6,451 bases of DNA from Thermoprotei archaeon. GTDB lineage: Archaea > Thermoproteota > Methanomethylicia > Nezhaarchaeales > WYZ-LMO8. Location: NCBI GenBank assembly GCA_003649565.1, contig QMSF01000056.1, forward strand, positions 1 to 6,451, read 5' to 3'. This document shows, in pieces, positions 1 to 5,716 of this stretch (the stretch's first letter is position 1; each line of letters starts with the position of its first letter). The position numbers and the translations under genes are program-made. The notes beneath the pieces are model-generated. The model was not told where the DNA came from and made no database searches. It saw nothing but the letters and a program-made list of their open reading frames with translations.

Positions 1-119
1 CTATGTGCTCCTTGCAGTATCTTCTCAATCTTTTACAAATATCGTCTGATGTGCTTCTCTACTTAACATGCCTTACTTCGCATAAAGGCAAAACGTTGTA
101 GACTACCCTATATTGCAAA

Positions 120-196
120 GTTTCATTCATTTTTAGAGGAACTTTAATAACATAGCTTTCATTCATAAGCTGTGATTGCAGAACTATGAACGAAAG
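120..196. repeat. Repeated TTTCATTCAT motif flanking the thiolase promoter, with an inverted copy on the start codon
   Basis: TTTCATTCAT occurs exactly at 121-130 and again at 157-166, one on each side of the TATA-like box at 143-150. An inverted near-copy, ATGAACGAAAG at 186-196, contains the start codon of the thiolase gene. It can pair with CTTTCATTCAT at 156-166 in an 11-position stem with one A-C mismatch and a 19-base loop. The repeats are directly visible. A role as operator sites or as a start-codon-masking hairpin is inference. If transcription begins near 172, the 5' arm would not be in the RNA, which favours a DNA-level role. Confidence 0.55.
135..150 (+). promoter_or_regulatory. 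Candidate BRE/TATA promoter of the thiolase gene
   Basis: A purine-rich stretch (AGAGGAAC, 135-142) resembling a BRE runs directly into TTTAATAA (143-150), which resembles an archaeal TATA box. The usual archaeal spacing of about 25 bases predicts transcription from near 172, leaving a leader of roughly 14 bases before the ATG at 186. No Shine-Dalgarno sequence precedes that ATG, which fits a very short leader. This was judged by eye and is not proven. Confidence 0.45.
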
Positions 197-1133
197 ATCC
201 AAGTCAAAAAGCTTAGGGATATGTAGGCACTGCCATGTAAGACAAGCAAATATCAGACTTGAGTATGCGAGACTCAATTTATGTGAAGAATGCTTCTCAA
301 AGTTTATTGAACGTAAAGTGGGCAAAGTCATTAAAAAGTATGGCATGATTAAAAAAGACGATAAAGTTCTACTTGCTCTTTCAGGCGGCAAAGATAGCTC
401 AACACTTCTTCACATAATTAGAAGGATAATGCCTGAAACCAAGATAACATGCCTACACATAGATTTAGGTATCACCGGATTTTCAGAGGAATGTAGACGT
501 AAAGCCGAGGAATTAGCACATCAAGAAAATGTCGAGCTTGAAGTCGTGAACCTAAAGGGCTTTTTAGGTCACACGCTAAGTGAGCTTGCCACTAAATACA
601 AGAAGATATGCTCGACGTGTGGCCTCATAAGGCGCTACCTCTTAAATTACTATGGAAATCTCTATGGTGCAACAAAAATAGCTACAGGCCATAACTTAGA
701 TGACGTAGTTGCCGTATTATGGGACTTCTATGTTAGAGGTGATCTGCTAGAAGCCTCAAGATTGCAACCTGTAACACAACTTATTCATCCAAAAGCGCTG
801 CTGAGGATAAAGCCGCTAATAGAGTTAACGGATTTTGAGCTTAAGGTTTATGCAGACCTTAAGGGCTTGCCATATACGCCTATTCAATGCCCCTTTGGTC
901 GTGAATCCAAGCTAAATAGTAGGAAGAAACTTATCAACGTCATAGAGTCGATGTACCCAGCCTTTAAGCATACACTGCTAAAGTCTCATATTAAGAGAGT
1001 AACGCCATTACTCTCAAGCTTAATAGCAACTGAGAGAAGCAATTGGGGTACATGTGCGAAGTGCGGCATGCCCTCACGAAAGAATATCTGTGGAATGTGC
1101 AGGCTCAAGGAGAATCTGAAAAATGCAGAGTGA
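186..1133 (+). CDS. ttuA: TtuA/Ncs6-family tRNA 2-thiolation enzyme
   Basis: This 315-residue protein is an ATP-dependent tRNA sulfurtransferase of the TtuA/Ncs6 (TIGR00269-like) family. The family adenylates C2 of a tRNA uridine and replaces the oxygen with sulfur taken from a ubiquitin-like carrier, giving 2-thiouridine in the anticodon or 2-thioribothymidine at position 54. The sequence shows an N-terminal zinc finger (C13, C16, C33, C36), a PP-loop SGGKDS at 66-71, HIDLGI at 91-96, C142-S-T-C145, GHNLDD at 168-173, C235 and a C-terminal zinc finger (C290, C293, C302, C305). C142, C145 and C235 match the three cysteines that hold the 4Fe-4S cluster in TtuA. Length and domain order are complete for the family. 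The ATG at 186 is the only sensible start, since the zinc finger begins 12 residues in. It appears to be transcribed alone. I cannot tell from sequence whether the target is U34 (Ncs6/NcsA type) or U54 (TtuA type), so the symbol is provisional. Confidence 0.92.
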   Translation: MNERSKSKSLGICRHCHVRQANIRLEYARLNLCEECFSKFIERKVGKVIKKYGMIKKDDKVLLALSGGKDSSTLLHIIRRIMPETKITCLHIDLGITGFSEECRRKAEELAHQENVELEVVNLKGFLGHTLSELATKYKKICSTCGLIRRYLLNYYGNLYGATKIATGHNLDDVVAVLWDFYVRGDLLEASRLQPVTQLIHPKALLRIKPLIELTDFELKVYADLKGLPYTPIQCPFGRESKLNSRKKLINVIESMYPAFKHTLLKSHIKRVTPLLSSLIATERSNWGTCAKCGMPSRKNICGMCRLKENLKNAE

Positions 1134-1139
1134 AACCAG

Positions 1140-1154
1140 CTTTCACAAAGTTTT
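1140..1154 (+). terminator. Weak candidate terminator after the thiolase gene
   Basis: CTTT-CAC-AAAG forms a 4-bp stem with a 3-base loop and is followed directly by TTTT, starting 6 bases after the TGA stop. Archaeal RNA polymerase terminates mainly at T-tracts. This tract is short, so the call rests mostly on position. Confidence 0.25.
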
Positions 1155-1177
1155 ATGAATAGCATGGACATTACATG

Positions 1178-1216
1178 ACTTTAAAGTGTCACTCCGTGAG
1201 GTAAGACCTTTACACT
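1178..1216. promoter_or_regulatory. Cluster of small dyads upstream of cdc6
   Basis: Three inverted repeats sit almost end to end: ACTTTAAAGT (1178-1187, perfect palindrome), TCAC-TCC-GTGA (1189-1199) and AGGT-AAG-ACCT (1199-1209). TACACT follows at 1211-1216 and is repeated at 1251-1256 next to the cdc6 promoter. Archaeal Orc1/Cdc6 genes often lie beside replication origins and may regulate themselves, so initiator or regulator binding is conceivable. I see no convincing origin recognition box (no TTCCAGTGGAAAC-like core with a G-run) and no strongly AT-rich unwinding element. The dyads are observed; any function is inference. Confidence 0.3.
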
Positions 1217-1242
1217 AAGGGTTATTAAGGCGTTACCCCACA

Positions 1243-1250
1243 TTTAATAC
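1243..1250 (+). promoter_or_regulatory. Candidate TATA box of the cdc6 operon
   Basis: TTTAATAC is centred near 1246, which predicts a transcription start around 1270, essentially on the GTG codons at 1268 and 1271. This suggests a leaderless transcript and agrees with the lack of a Shine-Dalgarno sequence before cdc6. The bases just upstream (CCCCAC) are not a good BRE. Confidence 0.45.
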
Positions 1251-1267
1251 TACACTTCTACTGCATA

Positions 1268-2488
1268 GTGGTGTTAAGCTTGTCCATAGACGAGATAATA
1301 CATAAGGTCTTAGCGGCGCGAATCTTCAAAGATAGGGAGAAGCTTAGACCTGATTATGTACCTGAAAATCTTCCTCATAGAGAGGGGGAGATAAGCAAGC
1401 TGGCTGAGATACTAGCACCAGCGGTCAAAGGCGCAAGGCCATCCAACGTCTTCATATACGGCCTCCCTGGAACAGGAAAAACAGCAGTAACGAAATACGT
1501 TTTAAGAAAAATCGAGGCTTACTCAAAGAATTATGCTCAAGATGTTAAATTAAAGGTTGCATACATAAATTGTCGAAATGAAAATACCAATTATAGAGTC
1601 CTCTTCAGCCTATGTAATTATCTAAATGAGAGAGTTCCATTTACAGGTCTATCAACAGCTGAGCTCTTTAGAAGGTTTATTAGAACTCTCGATAGAGAAA
1701 AAGTCCTTCTCTTCGTAGTTCTAGATGAAGTAGACTTCCTAGTTAAGGTAAGTGGAGACGACGTGCTATACAAGTTAACTAGAATAAACCCCGATTTGCA
1801 CAACGCTAGAGTATCAATAGTCGGCATAACAAACGATTTGAACTTTGTCGAATATCTAGACCCAAGAGTCAAGAGCACTCTAGGCGAAGAAGAGCTCGTA
1901 TTTAGACCCTACACTACTGAAGAGCTGGCAGACATACTGACCGAGAGAGCAAAACTGGCTTTTCACGAAGGTATTCTAGATGAAGCCGTAATACCCCTAT
2001 GCGCGACATTAGCTGCGCGAGAGCATGGAGACGCGAGAAGAGCATTAGATCTACTTAGAGTAGCAGGTGAAATAGCTGAAAGAGAAGGTTCACCTAAAGT
2101 CCTTGAAGAGCACGTCAGAAAGGCCTACAAGGAAATAGAGAAGGATAGAGTAGTTGAAGTAGTGAAGTCAATGCCCCTTCATACAAAGCTAGTTGTAGCA
2201 GCTGTATACCTCATAAGAAAGAGAAAGAATGAGACAACAACAGGAGAAATATACGAGACGTATAAGGGTCTATGTAAAAAACTCATGATAGATGAACTAA
2301 CACAGCGAAGAATAAGCGATATAATAAATGAACTTGATATGCTCGGAATAGTCAATGCTAGAGTTATGAGCAAGGGCAGATATGGTAGGACAAAAGTGGT
2401 CAAGCTGGCAATAAGCGAGAAAGCGTTAATAGAAGGCTTAAAGAATGACCCCAGACTCGCATCCATATTGCTCATCAATAAACTCTAA
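1268..2488 (+). CDS. cdc6: Orc1/Cdc6-type replication initiator ATPase
   Basis: This 406-residue protein is an archaeal Orc1/Cdc6 protein. The family binds origin DNA as an AAA+ ATPase and recruits the MCM helicase. Visible in order are Walker A GLPGTGKT (65-72), the initiator-specific helical insert region after YINCRN (99-104), Walker B LDEVD (152-156), sensor 1 with N189 in VGITND, a likely arginine finger at R200, sensor 2 GDARRALD (254-261, R257/R258) and a C-terminal winged-helix domain from about 294. The winged helix ends in RVMSKGRYGRTKVVKL, a typical beta-wing. All catalytic motifs are intact and the length is normal. The start is GTG at 1268; GTG at 1271 is equally possible and changes one residue. 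The predicted transcription start falls on these codons. It heads a tight plus-strand cluster, with DUF99 starting 14 bases after its stop. Sequence alone cannot separate Orc1 from Cdc6 paralogue types. Confidence 0.95.
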   Translation: MVLSLSIDEIIHKVLAARIFKDREKLRPDYVPENLPHREGEISKLAEILAPAVKGARPSNVFIYGLPGTGKTAVTKYVLRKIEAYSKNYAQDVKLKVAYINCRNENTNYRVLFSLCNYLNERVPFTGLSTAELFRRFIRTLDREKVLLFVVLDEVDFLVKVSGDDVLYKLTRINPDLHNARVSIVGITNDLNFVEYLDPRVKSTLGEEELVFRPYTTEELADILTERAKLAFHEGILDEAVIPLCATLAAREHGDARRALDLLRVAGEIAEREGSPKVLEEHVRKAYKEIEKDRVVEVVKSMPLHTKLVVAAVYLIRKRKNETTTGEIYETYKGLCKKLMIDELTQRRISDIINELDMLGIVNARVMSKGRYGRTKVVKLAISEKALIEGLKNDPRLASILLINKL

Positions 2489-2502
2489 GACGCAGTGATG
2501 CC

Positions 2503-3072
2503 ATGAGGCTACTAGGAGTAGAAGATGGGTCATTTAGCCCTCAGAAGTTTCGGAAAAAAGGTAAAACAATTCTATGCTCTGTTTTAATGGAGGACTTCCG
2601 CATAGAAGATATAGCACTTAGGCTAATAGATGTCGATGGCTTAGATGCAACTGAGAAGCTGTTAGATATGGCTAAAAACTTTGAGAAGCTTGATGCCATA
2701 ATATTAGGCGGCATCACATTTGCTGGCTTTAACCTGATAGACCCCATAGTGGTGCATGCAGAGCTCAAAGTGCCAATTATAATTGTAACTGATGAAAAGC
2801 CAGGTAACCAAGCAGTCCTCAACGCGTTAAAGAAACACTTCGAAGATTGGAAACAGCGTTATGAGATATTCGAAAAACTTGCGAAAATAAGCCCTATATA
2901 TGAGGCAAAGTTGAATCCCAAGGAGAATCCAACGTACATTGAAATTGTTGGCTTAGACCTCCATAAAGCATTAGAAATACTGAGAAAAGTAACCATCAGA
3001 GGTAGAATTCCTGAACCTGTTAGAGTAGCAAGTAGAATAGCTAAGGCTATCTCTAAAGCTATTCTCAAGTGA
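2503..3072 (+). CDS. DUF99 family protein (endonuclease V-like fold)
   Basis: This 189-residue protein matches the archaeal DUF99 family in length and landmarks: the N-terminal strand LLGVEDGSF with D8, ILGGITFAGFNLIDP (67-81), the PIIIVTDEKP strand (91-100), an NALKKHF helix (107-113), GLDLHKALEIL (150-160) and a basic C-terminus RGRIPEPVRVASRIAKAI (166-183). DUF99 proteins are known to adopt an RNase H/endonuclease V-like fold, but no activity is established in general, so a nuclease or nucleic-acid role is inference. An ATG at 2498 is followed at once by a stop, so the ATG at 2503 is the start. A weak GTGAT (2495-2499) lies 3 bases upstream. The gene is 14 bases after cdc6 and ends 53 bases before the preferred AbrB-PhoU start, so co-transcription with the initiator is likely. 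No frameshift or truncation is seen. Confidence 0.88.
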   Translation: MRLLGVEDGSFSPQKFRKKGKTILCSVLMEDFRIEDIALRLIDVDGLDATEKLLDMAKNFEKLDAIILGGITFAGFNLIDPIVVHAELKVPIIIVTDEKPGNQAVLNALKKHFEDWKQRYEIFEKLAKISPIYEAKLNPKENPTYIEIVGLDLHKALEILRKVTIRGRIPEPVRVASRIAKAISKAILK

Positions 3073-3113
3073 TTAAAAGCCTAAAAGCAGGAGGATCACA
3101 GTTAAAGCTTGCT

Positions 3114-3118
3114 AGGTG
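3114..3118 (+). promoter_or_regulatory. Shine-Dalgarno site that fixes the AbrB-PhoU start
   Basis: AGGTG matches the archaeal anti-Shine-Dalgarno complement and lies 7 bases before the ATG at 3126. It supports that start over the in-frame GTG at 3069, whose upstream sequence lies inside the DUF99 gene and shows no such site. A second GGAGG at 3090-3094 has no start codon at a usable distance. Confidence 0.6.
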
Positions 3119-3125
3119 TTATGCA

Positions 3126-4118
3126 ATGCCAACAGCTCAACTTAGAAAAGTCCTAAGCACTAAAAGCGGAAGCTTTCTTCTGGCTCTTCCAAAGAATTGG
3201 GCTTTAAAAATGAATATTAAAGGTGGAGATCAAGTAGTAGTCGAAGAACTTGACGACGGCTCTCTCATAATAAAACCTCAAGTTGAAGCAGAAAATGAAG
3301 GCGAAAAACTCACTGAGACAGTTATAGAATATAGTGATACTCTTGAGAGAGATGTACTTGGCAGATACTTAATGGGTTACGACATTATTAGAGTGGCATC
3401 ACCAACGAAGCTAACATTAGAGCATAGAGAGAGAATTAAGAAGGCCATAAGCTCATTAATAGGTGTTGAAGTAATAGAGGAAAAACCCAATGAAGTTGTT
3501 CTTCAATGCCTCTTATCTCCACTAGCAGTCCCAATGAAAACGCTGTTTAAGAGAGCTGATGTAATAGCTCAGCAAATGCATGGAGACTCCATAAAAGCAT
3601 TAATCGATCGCGATGTCGAGCTAGCTCAAAGCGTAATTAGGAGAGATGAAGACCTCAACAGAATATACTTCTTAATCGTAAGACAACTACGAACAATAAT
3701 AAGAAACCCACGCTTAGCCGATAGAGCTGGCATAAAGCTATATGAATGCTTAGATTATAGGCTCGCCGCTAAGTCCATTGAGAGCATAGGAGATGAAGCA
3801 GTTTCAATAGCAACAAGCATAATAAAACTGTTGCCCTATGAGTCTAAGCTCGAAATAGAACCTGAAATAGTTGATCTCAGCAATCTTGTAGATAAAATGC
3901 ATAGCGAGGCCTTCAAGGCCTTTATGAAGTCTGATTATAATCTCGCTATTGAAATCATAAGGTTAAGTAATAGAGTTCATAGCATGGCTGACGCCCTAAA
4001 CGTAAAGACACTAAAGCTACCAGCTAAAGTAGCGTTTCACATGAACTCCATAGTGACAAGCCTAAAGATCATTGGAGATATAAGCGTCGATATAGCGGAC
4101 TTAGTCGTTAGACCTTAA
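3126..4118 (+). CDS. AbrB-PhoU fusion, phosphate-uptake-type regulator
   Basis: With the start at 3126 the protein has 330 residues. Residues 5-51 form a SpoVT/AbrB swapped-hairpin DNA-binding domain (KVLSTKSGSFLLALPKNWA, then GGDQVVVEELDDGSLIIKP). The rest is helical and carries PhoU-type repeats, including RRDEDLNRIYFLIVRQL (172-188), ESIGDEAVSIA (219-229) and IGDISVDIADL (316-326). PhoU proteins bind metal clusters and restrain phosphate uptake; archaeal AbrB-PhoU fusions are taken to be DNA-binding regulators. In the first repeat the position often held by Asp before the aromatic is N178. An in-frame GTG at 3069 would add 19 residues and overlap the DUF99 stop, but the AbrB domain begins right after M1 of the shorter form, which also has a Shine-Dalgarno site. 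It is the last gene of the cdc6 cluster. No phosphate transporter genes are nearby, so its target is unknown. Confidence 0.87.
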   Translation: MPTAQLRKVLSTKSGSFLLALPKNWALKMNIKGGDQVVVEELDDGSLIIKPQVEAENEGEKLTETVIEYSDTLERDVLGRYLMGYDIIRVASPTKLTLEHRERIKKAISSLIGVEVIEEKPNEVVLQCLLSPLAVPMKTLFKRADVIAQQMHGDSIKALIDRDVELAQSVIRRDEDLNRIYFLIVRQLRTIIRNPRLADRAGIKLYECLDYRLAAKSIESIGDEAVSIATSIIKLLPYESKLEIEPEIVDLSNLVDKMHSEAFKAFMKSDYNLAIEIIRLSNRVHSMADALNVKTLKLPAKVAFHMNSIVTSLKIIGDISVDIADLVVRP

Positions 4119-5482
4119 GACTTAAGAGTCCTTAATATTAGGCTTCTACCTCTCTCAACTATATCTCTAAGCTCAGAAGAATCCCTAGCTTCAGCGTAAA
4201 GCCTTATCTTAGGCTCTGTACCCGAAGCTCTAATTAAGATCCAAGCACCACTTTTACGATTTACTCGCACTCCATCATACGTCCATACATCACTTACATC
4301 ACCTATAACTCTTTCAAGCTCTTCCCCAATAATCCTCATAACTTTCTCTTTATTCTCTTCTGGGCATGGAAAGTTCTCTCTAACTTGAGGGTAGTTCGGT
4401 ATGTCTTTTAGGAGGTCATCTATCGTCAACTTACTCTTAAGCAAGTCATAAACTATTGTGGTAGCTGTTAAAATGCCGTCAGCCCATGGGCCCCAACGAG
4501 GATTTATTATTTTCCAAGGCTCAGCAGCTATAGCGACATTACCATGCTTATAAAGCTCGACGTGAGTTTTTCCAAGCTTGGTTCTCACGACCTCTCCGCC
4601 AAGCTTCTCAACAACCTCGTCTATGCATCTTGATGTATCTATGGTTGTAATGACGGTTTTCCCTTCGCCTCTCTCAATAGCCCTTTTAGCCATATAGGCT
4701 ATTATCCTGTCATTAAACACAAAACTCCCTTTGCCGTCAAGTACAGCTACTCTATCGGCATCCCCATCATGGGCTAAACCCAAGTGAGCACCTATGTTCT
4801 TTACATATAAACCCAAGTCAGTGAGCACATCAGGTCGAGGCTCAGGCTCTCTACCGGGAAAGAAGCCATCGATATTAGCATTTACTGCTATGACTTTAGC
4901 ACCCAACAACGATAGAATCTTGGGTGTAACGAGTGAAGCAGGACCATTACAGCAATCAACAATAACCCTGATATTCGATTTAATCACATCATTATCTTCC
5001 ACGAGAAAATCTATGACATCATCAACGTACTCATCTAATGCTCCGCTATAATCAATACATAGACCGACATTGCTCCAAGAACCCATCAAGTACTTGTCCT
5101 CTAAAATTCTCTCCTCCACCATTCCCTCTTCATCTGGCATCAATTCCCATCCACCTTCACGATATATCTTAAAGCCATTATACTCAGGAGGATTATGACT
5201 AGCCGTAATCATAACACCAAACTTTGATCCTGTCTTCTTAATGGAATAAGCCATGACTGGAAGAGGTGTCAAACCTATTCTCTTCACATTACAACCACAA
5301 CACAATAAGCCAGATAGTAAGGCAAGTTCTAAAACTGAAGACGACGTCCTACCATCAATGCCGACCACACAGTCATGACCGAAAATCGAGGGCAATATAC
5401 ATCCTAATTTAAAGCTCATTAAAGGCGAGACTTCAGAAGGATAAACGCCTCTTATACCACTAGTACTAAAAAGCCTCTTCAA
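4115..5482 (-). CDS. Phosphohexomutase (phosphoglucosamine/phosphomanno/phosphoglucomutase family)
   Basis: This 455-residue alpha-D-phosphohexomutase interconverts hexose 1- and 6-phosphates through a phosphoserine and a bisphosphate intermediate, feeding nucleotide-sugar and surface-glycan synthesis. It has the four-domain layout: N-terminal KRLFSTSGIRG (2-12), active-site TASHNP with S95, metal loop DGDADR (239-244), sugar-recognition loop AAEPWK (319-324) and C-terminal phosphate loop RASGTEPK (418-425). The loop lacks the GGEQSGH form of bacterial GlmM and the GGEENGG-like form, so substrate preference cannot be read from it; archaeal GlmM-like or mixed specificity is my inference. The frame stays open to 5563, but the start is TTG at 5482: GGAGGTG lies 7 bases upstream, and the protein then begins MKRLFSTSGIRG, as the family does. 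Its TAA stop overlaps the stop of the convergent AbrB-PhoU gene by 4 bases. Confidence 0.93.
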   Translation of the reverse strand: MKRLFSTSGIRGVYPSEVSPLMSFKLGCILPSIFGHDCVVGIDGRTSSSVLELALLSGLLCCGCNVKRIGLTPLPVMAYSIKKTGSKFGVMITASHNPPEYNGFKIYREGGWELMPDEEGMVEERILEDKYLMGSWSNVGLCIDYSGALDEYVDDVIDFLVEDNDVIKSNIRVIVDCCNGPASLVTPKILSLLGAKVIAVNANIDGFFPGREPEPRPDVLTDLGLYVKNIGAHLGLAHDGDADRVAVLDGKGSFVFNDRIIAYMAKRAIERGEGKTVITTIDTSRCIDEVVEKLGGEVVRTKLGKTHVELYKHGNVAIAAEPWKIINPRWGPWADGILTATTIVYDLLKSKLTIDDLLKDIPNYPQVRENFPCPEENKEKVMRIIGEELERVIGDVSDVWTYDGVRVNRKSGAWILIRASGTEPKIRLYAEARDSSELRDIVERGRSLILRTLKS

Positions 5483-5489
5483 TAACAAG

Positions 5490-5498
5490 CACCTCCTT
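5490..5498 (-). promoter_or_regulatory. Strong Shine-Dalgarno site selecting a TTG start
   Basis: On the minus strand this reads AAGGAGGTG, a near-complete match to the 16S anti-Shine-Dalgarno complement. It lies 7 bases before the TTG at 5482. Another in-frame TTG is only 1 base from the site and is too close. This is the strongest ribosome binding site in the window. Confidence 0.8.
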
Positions 5499-5501
5499 AC
5501 G

Positions 5502-5514
5502 CTTAGAATATAAG
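5502..5514 (+). promoter_or_regulatory. Candidate TATA box for tRNA-Ser in the divergent spacer
   Basis: CTTAGAATATAAG holds an AT-rich core centred near 5510 with CTTA/TAAG arms in inverted orientation. Usual spacing places the plus-strand transcription start near 5536, 6 bases before the mature tRNA end. Used in the other direction it would start near 5484 and omit the mutase Shine-Dalgarno site, so it probably serves only the tRNA. Confidence 0.45.
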
Positions 5515-5525
5515 CACCCCTCATA

Positions 5526-5533
5526 GAAATTAA
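5526..5533 (-). promoter_or_regulatory. Candidate TATA box of the mutase gene
   Basis: On the minus strand this reads TTAATTTC. Usual spacing predicts a start near 5503 and a leader of about 20 bases that includes the Shine-Dalgarno site at 5490-5498. It would interleave with the tRNA promoter inside the 59-base divergent spacer. The assignment rests on position and base composition only. Confidence 0.35.
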
Positions 5534-5541
5534 CTTCACGA

Positions 5542-5650
5542 GCCGGGGTGGCTGAGTGGTCAAAGCGCCGGCCTCGAGATCTCATCGATAGAGGCCAGAA
5601 AGCCGGTGCCCCACGGGGGCGCGCGGGTTCAAATCCCGCCCCCGGCGCCA
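5542..5650 (+). tRNA. tRNA-Ser (anticodon CGA), intron-containing, CCA encoded
   Basis: The full class II cloverleaf can be drawn. The acceptor GCCGGGG (5542-5548) pairs with CCCCGGC (5640-5646). The D stem is GCT/AGC. The anticodon stem CCGGC (5568-5572) pairs with GCCGG (5602-5606). A 5-bp variable arm GCCCC-ACG-GGGGC spans 5608-5620. The T arm is GCGGG-TTCAAAT-CCCGC (5623-5639). Discriminator G is at 5647 and CCA at 5648-5650. The anticodon stem encloses 29 bases; removing 22 (5579-5600) leaves the 7-base loop CTCGAGA with anticodon CGA at 5575-5577, which reads UCG. The long variable arm with discriminator G fits archaeal serine and not leucine, which has A. The mature length is 87 with CCA. 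It diverges from the mutase gene. Confidence 0.95.
5579..5600 (+). other. 22-base archaeal tRNA intron at position 37/38
   Basis: The intron lies one base 3' of the anticodon, at the canonical archaeal site. A bulge-helix-bulge can be drawn: 5' bulge AGA cut after AG, 3' bulge AAA cut after AA, central helix CTCG (5573-5576) against CCAG (5595-5598), and an inner stem TCTC/GAGG with a 7-base loop. The central helix has a C-C mismatch at anticodon base 34, so the motif is relaxed. A competing perfect 6-bp helix, GGCCTC (5570-5575) with GAGGCC (5591-5596), would disrupt the anticodon stem. Removal by the tRNA splicing endonuclease is inferred, since only removal gives a 7-base loop. Confidence 0.85.
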
Positions 5651-5677
5651 ACACAAATACACATTATCCCGACTACT

Positions 5678-5685
5678 CTTTTAAG
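5678..5685 (+). promoter_or_regulatory. T-tract after tRNA-Ser and candidate TATA box of the PsbP-like gene
   Basis: CTTTTAAG lies 28 bases after the tRNA CCA end. Its T-run (5679-5682) could help end tRNA transcription. As a TATA-like box centred near 5682 it would start RNA near 5708 and give a leader of about 9 bases before the ATG at 5717. Both readings are weak and not exclusive. Confidence 0.3.
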
Positions 5686-5716
5686 AGAGGAGCGTTTAAG
5701 AAAATAGTGAAGCGAA

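Noticed and set aside
1..58. Open minus-strand frame at the left edge that might be the start of a gene
   Set aside because: It has fewer than 20 codons, no ATG or GTG, only a TTG near 28 without a Shine-Dalgarno, and no recognisable motif.
1134..1267. Replication origin with standard origin recognition boxes
   Set aside because: The position next to cdc6 is suggestive, but I found no recognition-box core with a G-run and no long AT-rich tract. Only the dyads are reported.
2179..2478. Antisense open frame of 99 codons inside cdc6, with similar ones in the thiolase and DUF99 genes
   Set aside because: These are shadows of strong coding frames, with low-complexity serine/leucine-rich translations and no promoter or ribosome site.
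5573..5589. Adjacent CTCGAG, AGATCT and ATCGAT hexamers resembling a cloning polylinker
   Set aside because: They lie within a well-paired tRNA gene and its intron, which explain every base around them. No vector-like sequence is nearby.
5466..5654. Minus-strand open frame of 62 codons covering the tRNA and mutase start
   Set aside because: It is antisense to the tRNA and out of frame with the mutase; its first part resembles the common mistranslation of tRNA genes.
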